Source of the DNA: Verrucomicrobiales bacterium
GTDB lineage: Bacteria; Verrucomicrobiota; Verrucomicrobiia; Limisphaerales; J093
Length of the DNA: 16,350 nucleotides
Direction: 5' to 3'
Assembly (NCBI GenBank): GCA_024233215.1
Contig: JACKPW010000053.1
Location: 1-16,350, forward strand
Below the pieces are notes generated by a model. That model was given only the letters and a program-made list of their open reading frames with translations, was not told the origin of the DNA and did no database searches. Position numbers and translations under genes: made by a program. Below are positions 1 to 7,843 of this stretch, piece after piece; positions within the stretch are counted from its first letter, which is position 1, and the number at the start of each line of letters is the position of its first letter.

Positions 1-70
1 CCAGGCGACTGGCGGAGGAGCGTTTCCTCCAACGTGCCGGATGCGCGGAGCCGGAGTTGCGGACGCCGAG

Positions 71-98
71 AAGCCGCCCCGGTTTCCCGGAGCGGCTT
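71..98 (-). terminator. Stem-loop after the spondin-domain gene
   Basis: Positions 71-77 (AAGCCGC) pair perfectly with 92-98 (GCGGCTT), and further CCGG pairing is possible in the loop. The hairpin begins 23 nt past the stop codon of the minus-strand gene ending at 122, so it is placed to end that transcript. The U tract is very weak (only the CTT of the stem), so it may only be a 3'-end stabiliser. A second short hairpin lies at 14-30. Nothing else recognisable is in 1-121. Confidence 0.4.
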
Positions 99-121
99 GA
101 CGCGTCGCCAACCAGAGCGGG

Positions 122-1792
122 CTACGGGCCGACCACCCGGAAGAAGCCCAGCGCCCCTTCCACCGGCGGCTCAGCCAGATGCTCGGTCGTGGTGAGCACG
201 TCCTGCCAGGCACCAGTGACGAGGCTCGGACGCGTTTGAATCGTGAAGGGACCTTCCCCGCCGACCCAGGTGATCCGGGCCATGCCTTGCCCCAACTGCA
301 GACCCGTGATGACCGGTCCCACGCTCAGAGTGATGCGGGCAACCCGGTATCCGGGGTCCTTCAGGTCCGCATCAGCGAAGGTAAACCCGTTGAATGAGCC
401 ATCGCGGATGCCCCCCATCCCGGGCGCCTTGAAACCGGGATGCGGCATCACCACACCTCCTTCGTTGGCGCCCGTGTTCGGCGTCGCCTGGCCGAGAAAG
501 GCGGTGTTCATGGGAAGCTCATCGTTGACCTCGGTCCCGGCATCCCACACCTGCCCACCCATGACGGTGAAACTACCACCCACAAAATGCCCCTCGGCAT
601 CAAAGACCGGATGGCGCATCGGATCGTCGTTCCCCATGAAGGCGTCGTTGCTGGGAACCACCATCGCGGCATAGCTGAAGTAGCGACTCCCCGACTTGTC
701 GGGATCCAGCCAGAACGTGTGACTCATGCGCTCGCCGGAGGCAAAGGGAGGGATCTCCCCGCCGCTCTGGAGGGTCGCCTCCACACTGCCGTGGCCCCCG
801 GCCTGAAACGCATCCGAAAGGAGTGTGGCGTTGCCGTCCTCCGCCAACCGCTCCAGCGCCGACCCCGCCGCCGCACCCTGGTCAAAGGCATCGAACGCCC
901 CGTCGTGAAAACCGACCCAGACCGGCGAGAACAGCGTGCCATGGGTCGGACCCACGTTCTCGATGGTCACCGTGACCGGCATCACGCGTGTGATTGTGAT
1001 CCGCACAACCTGGTACCCCGGTTGTTTGAAGTCCGCCCCGCTGAAACTGAACCCGTTGAACGAGCCGTCCAGGATGCCGCCGCTCCCCGCCGGATGGAAC
1101 CCGGGATGCACGCCCACACCGCTGCCTTCGGTACTGCCCGTGTTAGCCGCCGCCTGTCCCAGAAAGGCGGTGTTCATCGGGAGTTCATCATTCACCTCAG
1201 TACCGGCGTCCCAAACCTCCGTGCCGGCGACAACGAGGCTGCCCCCCACAAATCTCCCCGCCTCGTCGAAGACGGGAATCGCCCGGGGATCGTCATTGCC
1301 AATGAAGGCGTCGTTGCTGGGAACCACCATGGCCGCGTAACTCAGGTAACGACTCGTGGGCAGGGCGGAATCCAGCCTGAACCGCATGCTCGCGTGGCTC
1401 CCCGGCGCAAAGGGTGGCAGCGCTCCCTCGCTGGCGATCACCCCGGAGACCTGGCCCGAACCACTGCCCTGAAAGGCGGCGTCAAGCGGCGCCGCGTCGC
1501 CGTCCTCCGCCAGCGACTCCAGCGCTGCCGAGGCCATTCCGCCGGCGTCGAACCCGTCAAACGTACCATCATGGAACCCGATCCAGACGGGCGCCACCAG
1601 AGTGCCGTTGGCGGGGGCGAGGCTTTCAACGGTCACCATCAGGTCCATGGGGGCCGCACGAACGGGGAGCAAGCCTCCGGCAAGCAACCCGACGGCGAGG
1701 GCAAGGACCGGTCCGGGGGTTCCGCGATCCCGGCGAGGTCCGAAGACCGGCAGGGCGCGAGGGCAGGTTGAGGCGTAATCTGCGTGTTTCAT
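122..1792 (-). CDS. Secreted protein with two tandem spondin-type domains
   Basis: A 556-residue exported protein. Residues 1-25 are polar and basic, 27-44 are hydrophobic and end in RAA-P, which reads as a long Sec signal peptide. Two homologous domains follow (about 51-268 and 272-489). Each starts with a strand like VTVESLAPANGTL and PVW(I/V)GFHDG, and carries YAAMVVPSNDAF, GNDDP and VNDELPMNTAFLGQA; these resemble bacterial spondin_N domains (PF06468). The two copies are offset by about 221 residues and look like a recent internal duplication. Residues 493-556 form a short C-terminal module (FTIQTRPSL..W...FFRVV) of the kind common on verrucomicrobial secreted proteins. The start at 1792 was chosen because the signal peptide begins there and an AG-rich GAGAG sits 9 nt upstream; the frame stays open further upstream only as an antisense shadow of the sigma gene. 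The ligand is unknown; an extracellular binding or adhesion role is inferred from the family. Confidence 0.85.
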   Translation of the reverse strand: MKHADYASTCPRALPVFGPRRDRGTPGPVLALAVGLLAGGLLPVRAAPMDLMVTVESLAPANGTLVAPVWIGFHDGTFDGFDAGGMASAALESLAEDGDAAPLDAAFQGSGSGQVSGVIASEGALPPFAPGSHASMRFRLDSALPTSRYLSYAAMVVPSNDAFIGNDDPRAIPVFDEAGRFVGGSLVVAGTEVWDAGTEVNDELPMNTAFLGQAAANTGSTEGSGVGVHPGFHPAGSGGILDGSFNGFSFSGADFKQPGYQVVRITITRVMPVTVTIENVGPTHGTLFSPVWVGFHDGAFDAFDQGAAAGSALERLAEDGNATLLSDAFQAGGHGSVEATLQSGGEIPPFASGERMSHTFWLDPDKSGSRYFSYAAMVVPSNDAFMGNDDPMRHPVFDAEGHFVGGSFTVMGGQVWDAGTEVNDELPMNTAFLGQATPNTGANEGGVVMPHPGFKAPGMGGIRDGSFNGFTFADADLKDPGYRVARITLSVGPVITGLQLGQGMARITWVGGEGPFTIQTRPSLVTGAWQDVLTTTEHLAEPPVEGALGFFRVVGP

Positions 1793-1952
1793 TATGTCGT
1801 TCTCTCGTTTCGCTTGTGTTGCCGGCTCCAACGGGAGACCGGTTCGCAATTGTGGAGTCGGACGGGGAGGCGATTCCTTACAGCCGGTCCAAAAGATCGC
1901 CGGCATACGGATCTGCCCGGCGTCCCGCCCCCCGCGCCGTGGTCCTTTGGGG

Positions 1953-1981
1953 TTGTCCCGCAGCGGGGCGCCACCTAACGT
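1953..1981 (+). promoter_or_regulatory. Sigma-70-like promoter of the ECF sigma gene
   Basis: TTGTCC at 1953-1958, a 17-bp spacer, then TAACGT at 1976-1981. The ATG at 1991 follows 9 nt later, so a start point about 7 nt after the -10 would leave 0-3 nt of leader. No Shine-Dalgarno sequence is visible. The same -35 hexamer and spacer occur before the gene at 7850. Inferred from sequence only. Confidence 0.45.
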
Positions 1982-1990
1982 CCGTCTCAC

Positions 1991-2626
1991 ATGGGCGAAG
2001 AAACGCGGAACCTGTTGCCGCAGGAACCGGGCGACAACCGGACCGACCCACCGGCCGTCGAGGCGACGCGCTGGGTGGAGGAGCACGGCGACATCCTGTT
2101 TCGGCACGCCCTTGCGCGGGTGCGCAATGCCGCTCAGGCGGAGGATCTGGTGCAGGAGACCTTTCTGGCGGCGCTGAAGGCACGCGACCGGTTCGCCGGC
2201 CGCTCCTCCGAGCGGACCTGGCTGGTGGGAATCCTCAAGCACAAGCTCATCGACCACCTTCGCAAGTCCGCTCGGGAGACCTCGTTCACGGATCTCGAAT
2301 GCCTTGCCGAAACCGAGGCGTCCTCGTTCATGCAGGAGGGTCTCTCGCGAGGAAAATGGCAGGCGGAGACCCAACCCCAGGACTGGCATGCCGATCCTTC
2401 GGCAAGCCTGGACCGGGAGGCCTTCTGGCTCGTCTTTCGGGAATGTCTCGGCGGTCTGCCGGCGCGGGTTGCCGACGCCTTTCTGCTTCGCGAAATGGAC
2501 GGACTCGAGACCGGGGACATCTGCACCAGCCTGGGCATCTCGCCCGGCAACTTCTGGGTGATGTTGCACCGGGCCCGCCTGGCCCTGCGCCGCTGCCTGG
2601 AAATCAACTGGTTCGCCAAGGAATGA
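1991..2626 (+). CDS. ECF-type RNA polymerase sigma factor
   Basis: A 211-residue sigma-70 family protein that would direct RNA polymerase to a specific promoter set. Region 2 spans about 33-97 (LFRHALARVRNAAQAEDLVQETFLAAL, then the SSERTWLVGILKHKLIDHLRK -10-recognition segment). A linker of about 45 residues follows. Region 4 spans about 145-205 (LPARVADAFLLREMDGL, then a helix-turn-helix ICTSLGISPGNFWVMLHRAR). The long linker and the LHRARLALRRCLE..WF ending recall the sigma-70 group annotated TIGR02943, which is typically followed by a small zinc-finger gene, as here at 2785. The gene is divergent from the spondin-domain gene, with 198 bp between the starts, so that gene is a candidate target; no matching ECF promoter was identified. 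The ATG at 1991 lacks an SD and lies just after a good promoter. Confidence 0.9.
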   Translation: MGEETRNLLPQEPGDNRTDPPAVEATRWVEEHGDILFRHALARVRNAAQAEDLVQETFLAALKARDRFAGRSSERTWLVGILKHKLIDHLRKSARETSFTDLECLAETEASSFMQEGLSRGKWQAETQPQDWHADPSASLDREAFWLVFRECLGGLPARVADAFLLREMDGLETGDICTSLGISPGNFWVMLHRARLALRRCLEINWFAKE

Positions 2627-2784
2627 TGCCATGAACCCCCACCGCCCCACGCGTGCCCAAATCCCACCAGCGGAAACCGTTTCTGTAAGGATCCCGCCGC
2701 CTGTGCGACCCACGAAGAGGCGCCCGGCACACCCGCGGTCGCCCGTCCCGCAACCCGCATGACCGCAACAACCGCCGCCACCCG

Positions 2785-3084
2785 ATGAAGACGAACGACA
2801 ACCCGCGGGAGCGAGGCGCACCGAGTGGCCTGCGTCTACTCAGCCTGACCTGTGCCGAATCCGCCCGACTCCAGTCCGAGGGCCTGGACCGCCACCTCAC
2901 GCGCATGGAAAGGATGGGATTGCGGGTGCACTTGTTGCTCTGTGCCGGTTGCCGGCGTTACGGGAGGCAACTCCGACTGTTGCGTCACGCCCTGCGCCGT
3001 TTTCCCCGTGAGGACGCCCACCTGCCGGGAGGTTCCCTCTCCGAGGAAGCCCGGGAGCGGATTCAGAAAGCCTTGCGGCAGTAG
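2785..3084 (+). CDS. Small zinc-finger anti-sigma-like protein
   Basis: A 99-residue cytoplasmic protein with no membrane segment. It has the zinc-binding anti-sigma signature: Cys23 in LTCAES, then His49-x3-Cys53-x2-Cys56 in HLLLCAGCRRYGRQL. A helical arginine-rich stretch (57-73) and a polar C-terminus follow. It is the second gene after the sigma factor, same strand, 158 nt downstream. This is the usual arrangement of a sigma factor and a soluble zf-HC2-type regulator, so it probably binds and restrains the sigma factor from 1991. Zinc binding and the inhibitory role are inferred from family and context. The last 22 bp overlap the 3' end of convergent prmA. No Shine-Dalgarno sequence precedes the ATG. 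Confidence 0.8.
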   Translation: MKTNDNPRERGAPSGLRLLSLTCAESARLQSEGLDRHLTRMERMGLRVHLLLCAGCRRYGRQLRLLRHALRRFPREDAHLPGGSLSEEARERIQKALRQ

Positions 3085-3971
3085 GCGCCGGATTGCCACT
3101 CACGTTCGGCCCGTTCGGCCCGGAGTCGCAAGCCCGCCCCCTCGTAAGCGCGCCGCACCGCCGCGAACTGGGTCTTCAGAATGCCCGCGAGCAAAAGCAC
3201 CCCCCCGGGGGGCACCTGCGCCACCAACCGGTCGCGCTCGGCGATCAGCAGATCGGCCAGCAGGTTGGCCGCCACGACATCAAACCGGCGCCGCGGCGAC
3301 AGCGACAAACGCCGCACATCCCGGCGCCGCGGGTGAAGGTCGATCCCGTTCGCCCGGGCGTTCTCCCCGGCAATCCGCACCGCATCGGGATCGAAGTCGA
3401 AGGCCTCGACCGGACCGTAGCCGAGCTTTGCCGCCGCGATGGCCAGGATCCCCGAACCTGTCCCGACATCGAGGAGGGAAAGTGACCGGCCCTTCGCCCG
3501 GGCCGCCGCCACGGCGATCTGTTCGAGGCAGAACGCCGTGGTGGCGTGTTGGCCCGTTCCGAAACTCAATCCCGGATCGAGCACCACCTCCACCTCTCCG
3601 CGCCGGGGCCGCCGCCGGCTCCAGGAAGGCCGCACCAGCACGCGGTTGCCGAATACCCGCGCCTTGAAATGCCGCCTCCAACTCTCCGCCCAGTCCTGCG
3701 GTCGCAACCGGCGGACCGACACCCGCGGGCTGAATAATGGCAGCAAGCCTTCCGACCGGGCCCGGCGCAAAGCCTCTTTGAGCGTCTCGAGTTCTCCCGC
3801 CGCGGGCGCCTGCACCGCGGGCCGATACAGGCTGACCTCCGTCACGCCCGTTTCGGCATCGGTGTAGGAAACCGGGTCCTCACCAAAGATCACGGCGAAC
3901 AACCCCGAGACCACCCCCTCGGCCGCGCCCGGCACGCGGACGCGCACCTGCACCATTTCGATCGCGCTCAT
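3063..3971 (-). CDS. prmA: Ribosomal protein L11 methyltransferase
   Basis: A 302-residue SAM-dependent methyltransferase that would methylate ribosomal protein L11. An N-terminal L11-recognition domain covers about 1-100, with the W-x-x-x-W segment DWAESWRRHFK. The catalytic Rossmann domain carries DPGLSFGTGQHATT at 132-145, the SAM-binding LDVGTGSGILAIAA at 167-180, an acidic turn FDFDPDAV, and the NLLADLL motif at 236-242; the AGILKTQ strand follows. Length matches the family. A GTG in frame at 3983 is possible, but the ATG at 3971 was chosen because it overlaps the upstream phosphatase stop as ATGA, the hallmark of translational coupling. It is the last gene of the rph operon. Its 3' end overlaps the anti-sigma-like gene on the other strand by 22 bp. 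The N-terminal domain is less typical than the catalytic part. Confidence 0.9.
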   Translation of the reverse strand: MSAIEMVQVRVRVPGAAEGVVSGLFAVIFGEDPVSYTDAETGVTEVSLYRPAVQAPAAGELETLKEALRRARSEGLLPLFSPRVSVRRLRPQDWAESWRRHFKARVFGNRVLVRPSWSRRRPRRGEVEVVLDPGLSFGTGQHATTAFCLEQIAVAAARAKGRSLSLLDVGTGSGILAIAAAKLGYGPVEAFDFDPDAVRIAGENARANGIDLHPRRRDVRRLSLSPRRRFDVVAANLLADLLIAERDRLVAQVPPGGVLLLAGILKTQFAAVRRAYEGAGLRLRAERAEREWQSGAYCRKAF

Positions 3972-4591
3972 CGGCGTCGCCACGGGGTGTAATTCAGCAA
4001 CTGGATCTCCGCCCGGCGCGGCTTCCAGTCAACGATTGTCACGCTCGCATAATCGACCTCAAACCCCGCGGTGACAGTCAGCGGCAAATCCAGCAACGCC
4101 GCCAGGGCTGCCCGGACCACCCCGCCGTGACACACCAACGCCACCCGCTGACCGGGACGCTCGACCCGGAGGCGCTGGAGCACACCGTTCACGCGGCCGA
4201 CGATGGCCGCGGCCGGTTCCGCCCCCGCCATGCCGCCGGTGACGATTTCCTCCAGCCAGTTGTAGGCGCTCTTCCCGTGACGCTCCCGTACCTCCTCCCA
4301 CGCAAGCCCGGTCCACTCACCGAAGTCGATCTCCCGCAGGTCGGGTTCGGGGACCGGTTGATGCCCGTTCAACGCGAGCAGGGGTTGCGCGGTGAGTTGG
4401 GCGCGTCGCTGCGGACTGACCAGCACCGCGTCGAAGTGAAGTCCGTCGAGATAGGTCGCGAGGGCCTCCGCCTGTTCCTGACCGCGCGGGGAGAGACCGA
4501 TGTCGAGCCGTCCGCCGAACACGCGTTGATAGCGCGCTTCGACCTCGCCATGGCGGATGAGAAACAGCCGGGTAATCGCGTCCGCGTTCAT
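3968..4591 (-). CDS. Histidine phosphatase family protein
   Basis: A 207-residue enzyme of the phosphoglycerate-mutase-like / histidine acid phosphatase superfamily. It forms a phosphohistidine intermediate while removing or moving a phosphate. The RHG signature is at 13-15 (catalytic His14), the SPQRRAQLTAQPL arginine segment at 59-71, LREIDFGEWTGL around 85-96 supplies acidic residues, and the second catalytic His155 is in VCHGGVVR. No signal peptide is seen, so it is cytoplasmic. The pattern fits the CobC/GpmB-like branch, but no cobalamin genes are nearby and the substrate cannot be named. Its ATG overlaps the rph stop by one base (TGATG) and its stop overlaps the prmA start (ATGA), so all three genes are probably translated together from one mRNA. 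Confidence 0.88.
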   Translation of the reverse strand: MNADAITRLFLIRHGEVEARYQRVFGGRLDIGLSPRGQEQAEALATYLDGLHFDAVLVSPQRRAQLTAQPLLALNGHQPVPEPDLREIDFGEWTGLAWEEVRERHGKSAYNWLEEIVTGGMAGAEPAAAIVGRVNGVLQRLRVERPGQRVALVCHGGVVRAALAALLDLPLTVTAGFEVDYASVTIVDWKPRRAEIQLLNYTPWRRR

Positions 4592-5376
4592 CAGGCCTCA
4601 CCGAGCGCCGCGCGCTGGGCTTCCATGAGCGAACGACACCCCGCCTTTGCCGAGGCGAGCATCGCGTTCAGGCAGGCCTCGTCGAAGGTCCCCTTCTCGC
4701 CGGTGCCCTGCACCTCCACGAAGTTCGATTCGCCGGCCATCACGACATTCATGTCGACGTCGGCGGAGGAGTCCTCGGGATAGTCCAGGTCGAGCACCAC
4801 CCGGCCGGCCACCACCCCCACACTGACGGCCGCGACCTGGGCCAGCAGCGGGGATTCCTTCAACAACCCCTCCTTCCGGAGCTTCTGCACCGCCAGGGCG
4901 AGGGCCACGTAACTGCCGGTGATGGCTGCGGTGCGGGTGCCGCCATCGGCCTGGAGCACGTCGCAATCCACCCAGGCGGTTCGTGGCCCCAGTTTCCTGA
5001 GGTCGATCGCCGCCCGCATGGCCCGGCCGATGAGGCGTTGGATCTCCTGGGAACGCCCTTCCTGTCGGCCGCGCGAAACCTCGCGGGGCTTTCGTTGATG
5101 CGTCGAGTACGGGAGCATCGAGTACTCGGCGGTCACCCAGCCCCCGGGAACCCCCTGCTCCTTCATCCAGCGCGGGATGACCTCGTCGATCGTCACCCCG
5201 CAGATCACGCGCGTGTTCCCCCACTCGACGAGGGTGGAACCGGTCGCGTGCGGGGCAATGTGGTTTTGGAAACGGACCGGGCGCAAATCCCCCGGAAGCC
5301 GTCCGTCGGGTCGAGGAAACTCGGACGCGGCGGCGGCGGTGCGGTTGTCGTTCGGCTGGGAATCCAACTCTGCCAT
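4591..5376 (-). CDS. rph: Ribonuclease PH
   Basis: A 261-residue phosphorolytic 3'-5' exoribonuclease that trims the 3' end of tRNA precursors, releasing nucleoside diphosphates; it acts as a ring-shaped hexamer in the cytoplasm. The family core starts near residue 23 (RPDGRLPGDLRPV), with GSTLVEWGNTRVICGVT, the active-site RGRQEGRSQEIQRLIGRAMR, the phosphate-binding ADGGTRTAAITGS, and DLDYPEDSSADVDMNVVM. About 20 extra polar residues at the N-terminus are not typical, but no later ATG precedes the core, so the ATG at 5376 stands. It is the first gene of the operon rph - phosphatase - prmA, 54 bp after the stop of the LamG-like gene, with its own promoter in that gap. No Shine-Dalgarno sequence is seen before the start. 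Confidence 0.95.
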   Translation of the reverse strand: MAELDSQPNDNRTAAAASEFPRPDGRLPGDLRPVRFQNHIAPHATGSTLVEWGNTRVICGVTIDEVIPRWMKEQGVPGGWVTAEYSMLPYSTHQRKPREVSRGRQEGRSQEIQRLIGRAMRAAIDLRKLGPRTAWVDCDVLQADGGTRTAAITGSYVALALAVQKLRKEGLLKESPLLAQVAAVSVGVVAGRVVLDLDYPEDSSADVDMNVVMAGESNFVEVQGTGEKGTFDEACLNAMLASAKAGCRSLMEAQRAALGEA

Positions 5377-5382
5377 GCCCGG

Positions 5383-5411
5383 AGCCTAGAAAGCCAGGGC
5401 GAACCGGGCAA
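5383..5411 (-). promoter_or_regulatory. Promoter of the rph operon
   Basis: On the minus strand TTGCCC (5411-5406), a 17-bp spacer and TAGGCT (5388-5383), followed after only 6 nt by the rph ATG (5376). The predicted start point falls on or next to the A of the ATG, so the mRNA would be leaderless. The hexamer and spacer agree with the promoters at 1953 and 7815. Prediction from sequence only. Confidence 0.45.
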
Positions 5412-5430
5412 CTGGTTTCAGTGTTCGGGG

Positions 5431-7665
5431 CTACTCCCCCAGCACCCGGTAAAACGCCGAGGCCGTGCTGGCTTCCGAATCGGTGAGGATCGTCTCTTCG
5501 CCGGCGGCGGTGACAGAATCCACTTCCACCCAGTCGGGGCCGCCGAGCGCCGCCTGCTTGAGCAGTTTGTAGGTGTGCCCGGCCACGCTTTGGACCACCA
5601 GGTAGGCTTCGTTGGGCCCGCTGACGCCGCCGCGCAGGATCATGAATGGCTCCAGTTCGCCGCCCGTCGTGGCATCCGCCACCACCTGGTAGTAACCGCC
5701 TGGTGCCGCACCCCGGGTGTCGGTCAGGGTCAGCGTGGCACCTCCGGCCCGCCCCGAAGCCACTTCGGTCCAGTCCGCCTCGGAGAGACTCGCCTTGTGC
5801 AACAACCGGTAGTTCGCGCCCGCCACGCTTTCGATGGTGACGTAGAACTGGCCCTCGCCGTTGATGCCCCGGGCAATGATCTCGAACGGCGGCACGTTGA
5901 TGCCACCACCACCCAGGCCGTGCTTCTCCACCAACTCCCGGCGCACGGTGTCGAGTTCCACGGCGGACAGACTCTCGTCGTAGAATCGCACTTCGGCCAA
6001 CTGCCCGGCAAAGCGGGCTTCCGGCTCACCGGTCGCCAGCCCACCCAACGCCATCCCCGTGGCGCCGCGTGGCAACTCGCTCACGCCGCTGGTGGAGACA
6101 ACCGGATCCTGATCGTCCACCTGCAGGCTCATCGCCCCGCCGCCCCAGGTCTGGATCACGACATGGAACTTGTCGTTAATCAGCGACTCGCCGGCCGAAT
6201 ACAGCGTCTGGTCCGGATTGCCTGCACCGAAACCGACGGCACCCGCGGGATTCACCACGCACCCCCAGGAATCGTCACCGGCAGCGGAACGTGCGTCCAC
6301 GATACCGGTTTGCCCCCACCATTGCGGGTCGGCATCGCGCGTCGGTGCGGCGTTGAGCCTCACCACGTACGCAATCGTTGCCTCGACCGCGTCGCCCAGG
6401 GGGTTCTGACCGGCCGCCACGGTCAACAGCGACTGGGCAAAATCCACGGCCGGGGTCCCGGCAGAAGTGGCTTCCGCGACCACCGTCGGTTGGGTGGCCC
6501 CGTTCGCCAGGGAGGCGCTGCGTCCCTGCTGACTGGTCCAGGCAGCGATGGCGCCACTTCCCGCGTCCGCGGCATCCCAGACATCCACCAGTGACTCCGC
6601 AGCCGTGCGCTGCACGGTCACACGCGCACTCAAACGGTTCGTGGTGGTGCCGCGGACGGCGACCAGCGTGTAGAGCGTGTCGTTGGCCGGAGTCAACGTC
6701 ACCTGCCCCTGCCCGTTGGTCGTCAAATCGTCCACGTTGCCTGGCTCGGGCTCGATGGTCAGCGTGGCATCCGGGGCGGTGCTCCAGCTCAACGTCGTCG
6801 ATTCGCCACCCGCAATGTCCTGCGGATCGGCGGCGAACGTGTTGATGAGCCGTTCAAACTGGACGCCGTGCGTGCCGGCCAGTTCATTGGCGAGTTCAAG
6901 GGATTCCGCCGCGCTCAGGGCGGTATCGAAGAACCGGATCTCGGCGATGTCCGCGGCAATCAACTGCTCCGCCGGTTCCCCTGCCGTCGCCCCGCCGATG
7001 GTCATGCGCAGCGCGGCCCGGGGATCGGCCGGGAGGGTGCCGGTCGCCGCAACCGGATCCCAGTTGTCCAACTGGATGGTCTGGCTCTGGCCGGCCTTGA
7101 AGGTGGCAATCACTACATGAAACTTCTCGTTCGCAGCGGAGGCCCCGGCACTGTAGGTGGTCGTGTCCGGGTTGCCGGCGCCAAAGGCCACGTCACCATT
7201 GGCCCGCAGGGCCGTGCCCCAATCCGCCGCCCCCGCATCCGCGGAATCGGAGTCAATGATCGGCGTATGCTGCCACCATTGCGCGCCACCGGCGGTCTCG
7301 GAGGGGGCATTGAACTTCAGTACCACCGCCAGCGAGAACTCCCCCAGGCCACCCGCGGGGTTTTGCGGCGGATCCACTTCAAGCAGATTGCCCGCGAAGC
7401 GCAGAACCGGTCCTCCGGCAGGCGTGGCGTCCGGCCAGTAGGTGGGCCCCTGGAGACTGGCCTGCCAGGCCGTCCGACCGTTGCTGCTGGGCCAGCGCCA
7501 GACCTCCTCACCCGGTCCCAGGTCGGCAATGTCCGCGGCGTTCCACTGGTCGATCAGCGCCGCCTGGGCCGACAGCACGGTCAGCCCTGCCACCGCCATC
7601 AAGCCGCAGCTCCGTCCGATCTGTCGCCGTGCGGACCGCCCTAGCACCGGTTCGTTTGACTTCAT
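5431..7665 (-). CDS. Secreted protein with duplicated LamG-like lectin domains
   Basis: A 744-residue exported protein. The signal peptide is residues 1-36 (basic RSARRQIGR, hydrophobic core, SAQA-A cut). Domain A (about 37-268) and domain B (about 358-585) are copies of one concanavalin/LamG-like fold: each opens with (I/V)D(Q/V)W(N/D)AAD, has PQWW or AQWW, FGAGNPD, KFHVVI, (I/V)RF(F/Y)D..LSA.E and a closing HG. Between them (about 274-353) lies an Ig-like domain (STTLSWSTAPDATLTI). The C-terminus holds two tandem 70-residue modules (592-665, 672-744), each with a SVAG.(N/T)Y(R/K)LL core, DW.EV and a final Y(Y/R)(Q/R)V. It probably binds polysaccharide or another surface ligand outside the cell; no catalytic residues are evident. 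The start at 7665 is supported by the signal peptide. A TAGCCT lies 6 nt upstream and no SD is visible. Divergent from the gene at 7850. Confidence 0.82.
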   Translation of the reverse strand: MKSNEPVLGRSARRQIGRSCGLMAVAGLTVLSAQAALIDQWNAADIADLGPGEEVWRWPSSNGRTAWQASLQGPTYWPDATPAGGPVLRFAGNLLEVDPPQNPAGGLGEFSLAVVLKFNAPSETAGGAQWWQHTPIIDSDSADAGAADWGTALRANGDVAFGAGNPDTTTYSAGASAANEKFHVVIATFKAGQSQTIQLDNWDPVAATGTLPADPRAALRMTIGGATAGEPAEQLIAADIAEIRFFDTALSAAESLELANELAGTHGVQFERLINTFAADPQDIAGGESTTLSWSTAPDATLTIEPEPGNVDDLTTNGQGQVTLTPANDTLYTLVAVRGTTTNRLSARVTVQRTAAESLVDVWDAADAGSGAIAAWTSQQGRSASLANGATQPTVVAEATSAGTPAVDFAQSLLTVAAGQNPLGDAVEATIAYVVRLNAAPTRDADPQWWGQTGIVDARSAAGDDSWGCVVNPAGAVGFGAGNPDQTLYSAGESLINDKFHVVIQTWGGGAMSLQVDDQDPVVSTSGVSELPRGATGMALGGLATGEPEARFAGQLAEVRFYDESLSAVELDTVRRELVEKHGLGGGGINVPPFEIIARGINGEGQFYVTIESVAGANYRLLHKASLSEADWTEVASGRAGGATLTLTDTRGAAPGGYYQVVADATTGGELEPFMILRGGVSGPNEAYLVVQSVAGHTYKLLKQAALGGPDWVEVDSVTAAGEETILTDSEASTASAFYRVLGE

Positions 7666-7814
7666 GCCCGCAGGCTAAGAAACCCCACCGCCCCCCGTCC
7701 AGCCGAACCTCCATCCCCGTGGACCACCCCCCTGCCCATCGTAGCGACGGAATGGCGTTTGCCGAAACCAGGTCTGCGGCCCGCCTCTCCCCCGCTTGAA
7801 TCCTTTCCCCAAGG

Positions 7815-7843
7815 TTGTCCAAGCCGGAGCCGGTTGCTACAAG
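7815..7843 (+). promoter_or_regulatory. Promoter of the propeller-protein gene
   Basis: TTGTCC at 7815-7820, a 17-bp spacer, TACAAG at 7838-7843, then 6 nt to the ATG at 7850. It has the same -35 hexamer and spacing as the promoter at 1953. There is no Shine-Dalgarno sequence, so a leaderless transcript is predicted. This also argues against the in-frame TTG start at 7796, which would lie upstream of the promoter. Confidence 0.5.

Noticed and set aside
440..1771. Long plus-strand open frame opposite the spondin-domain gene
   Set aside because: Arg/His-rich composition without domains; it is a shadow of the real minus-strand gene.
2631..2762. 43-codon Pro/Arg-rich frame between the sigma factor and the anti-sigma-like gene
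   Set aside because: It begins 4 nt after the sigma stop, so coupling is possible, but the composition (many PPR, RRP runs) is what random GC-rich DNA gives and there is no RBS or similarity.
1793..2821. Upstream open-frame extension of the spondin-domain gene (minus strand)
   Set aside because: It is antisense to the sigma factor, has no family resemblance, and the signal peptide starts at the ATG at 1792. High GC keeps the frame open.
3972..3983. GTG start at 3983 for prmA
   Set aside because: The ATG at 3971 gives the ATGA overlap with the upstream stop and adds no unconserved residues.
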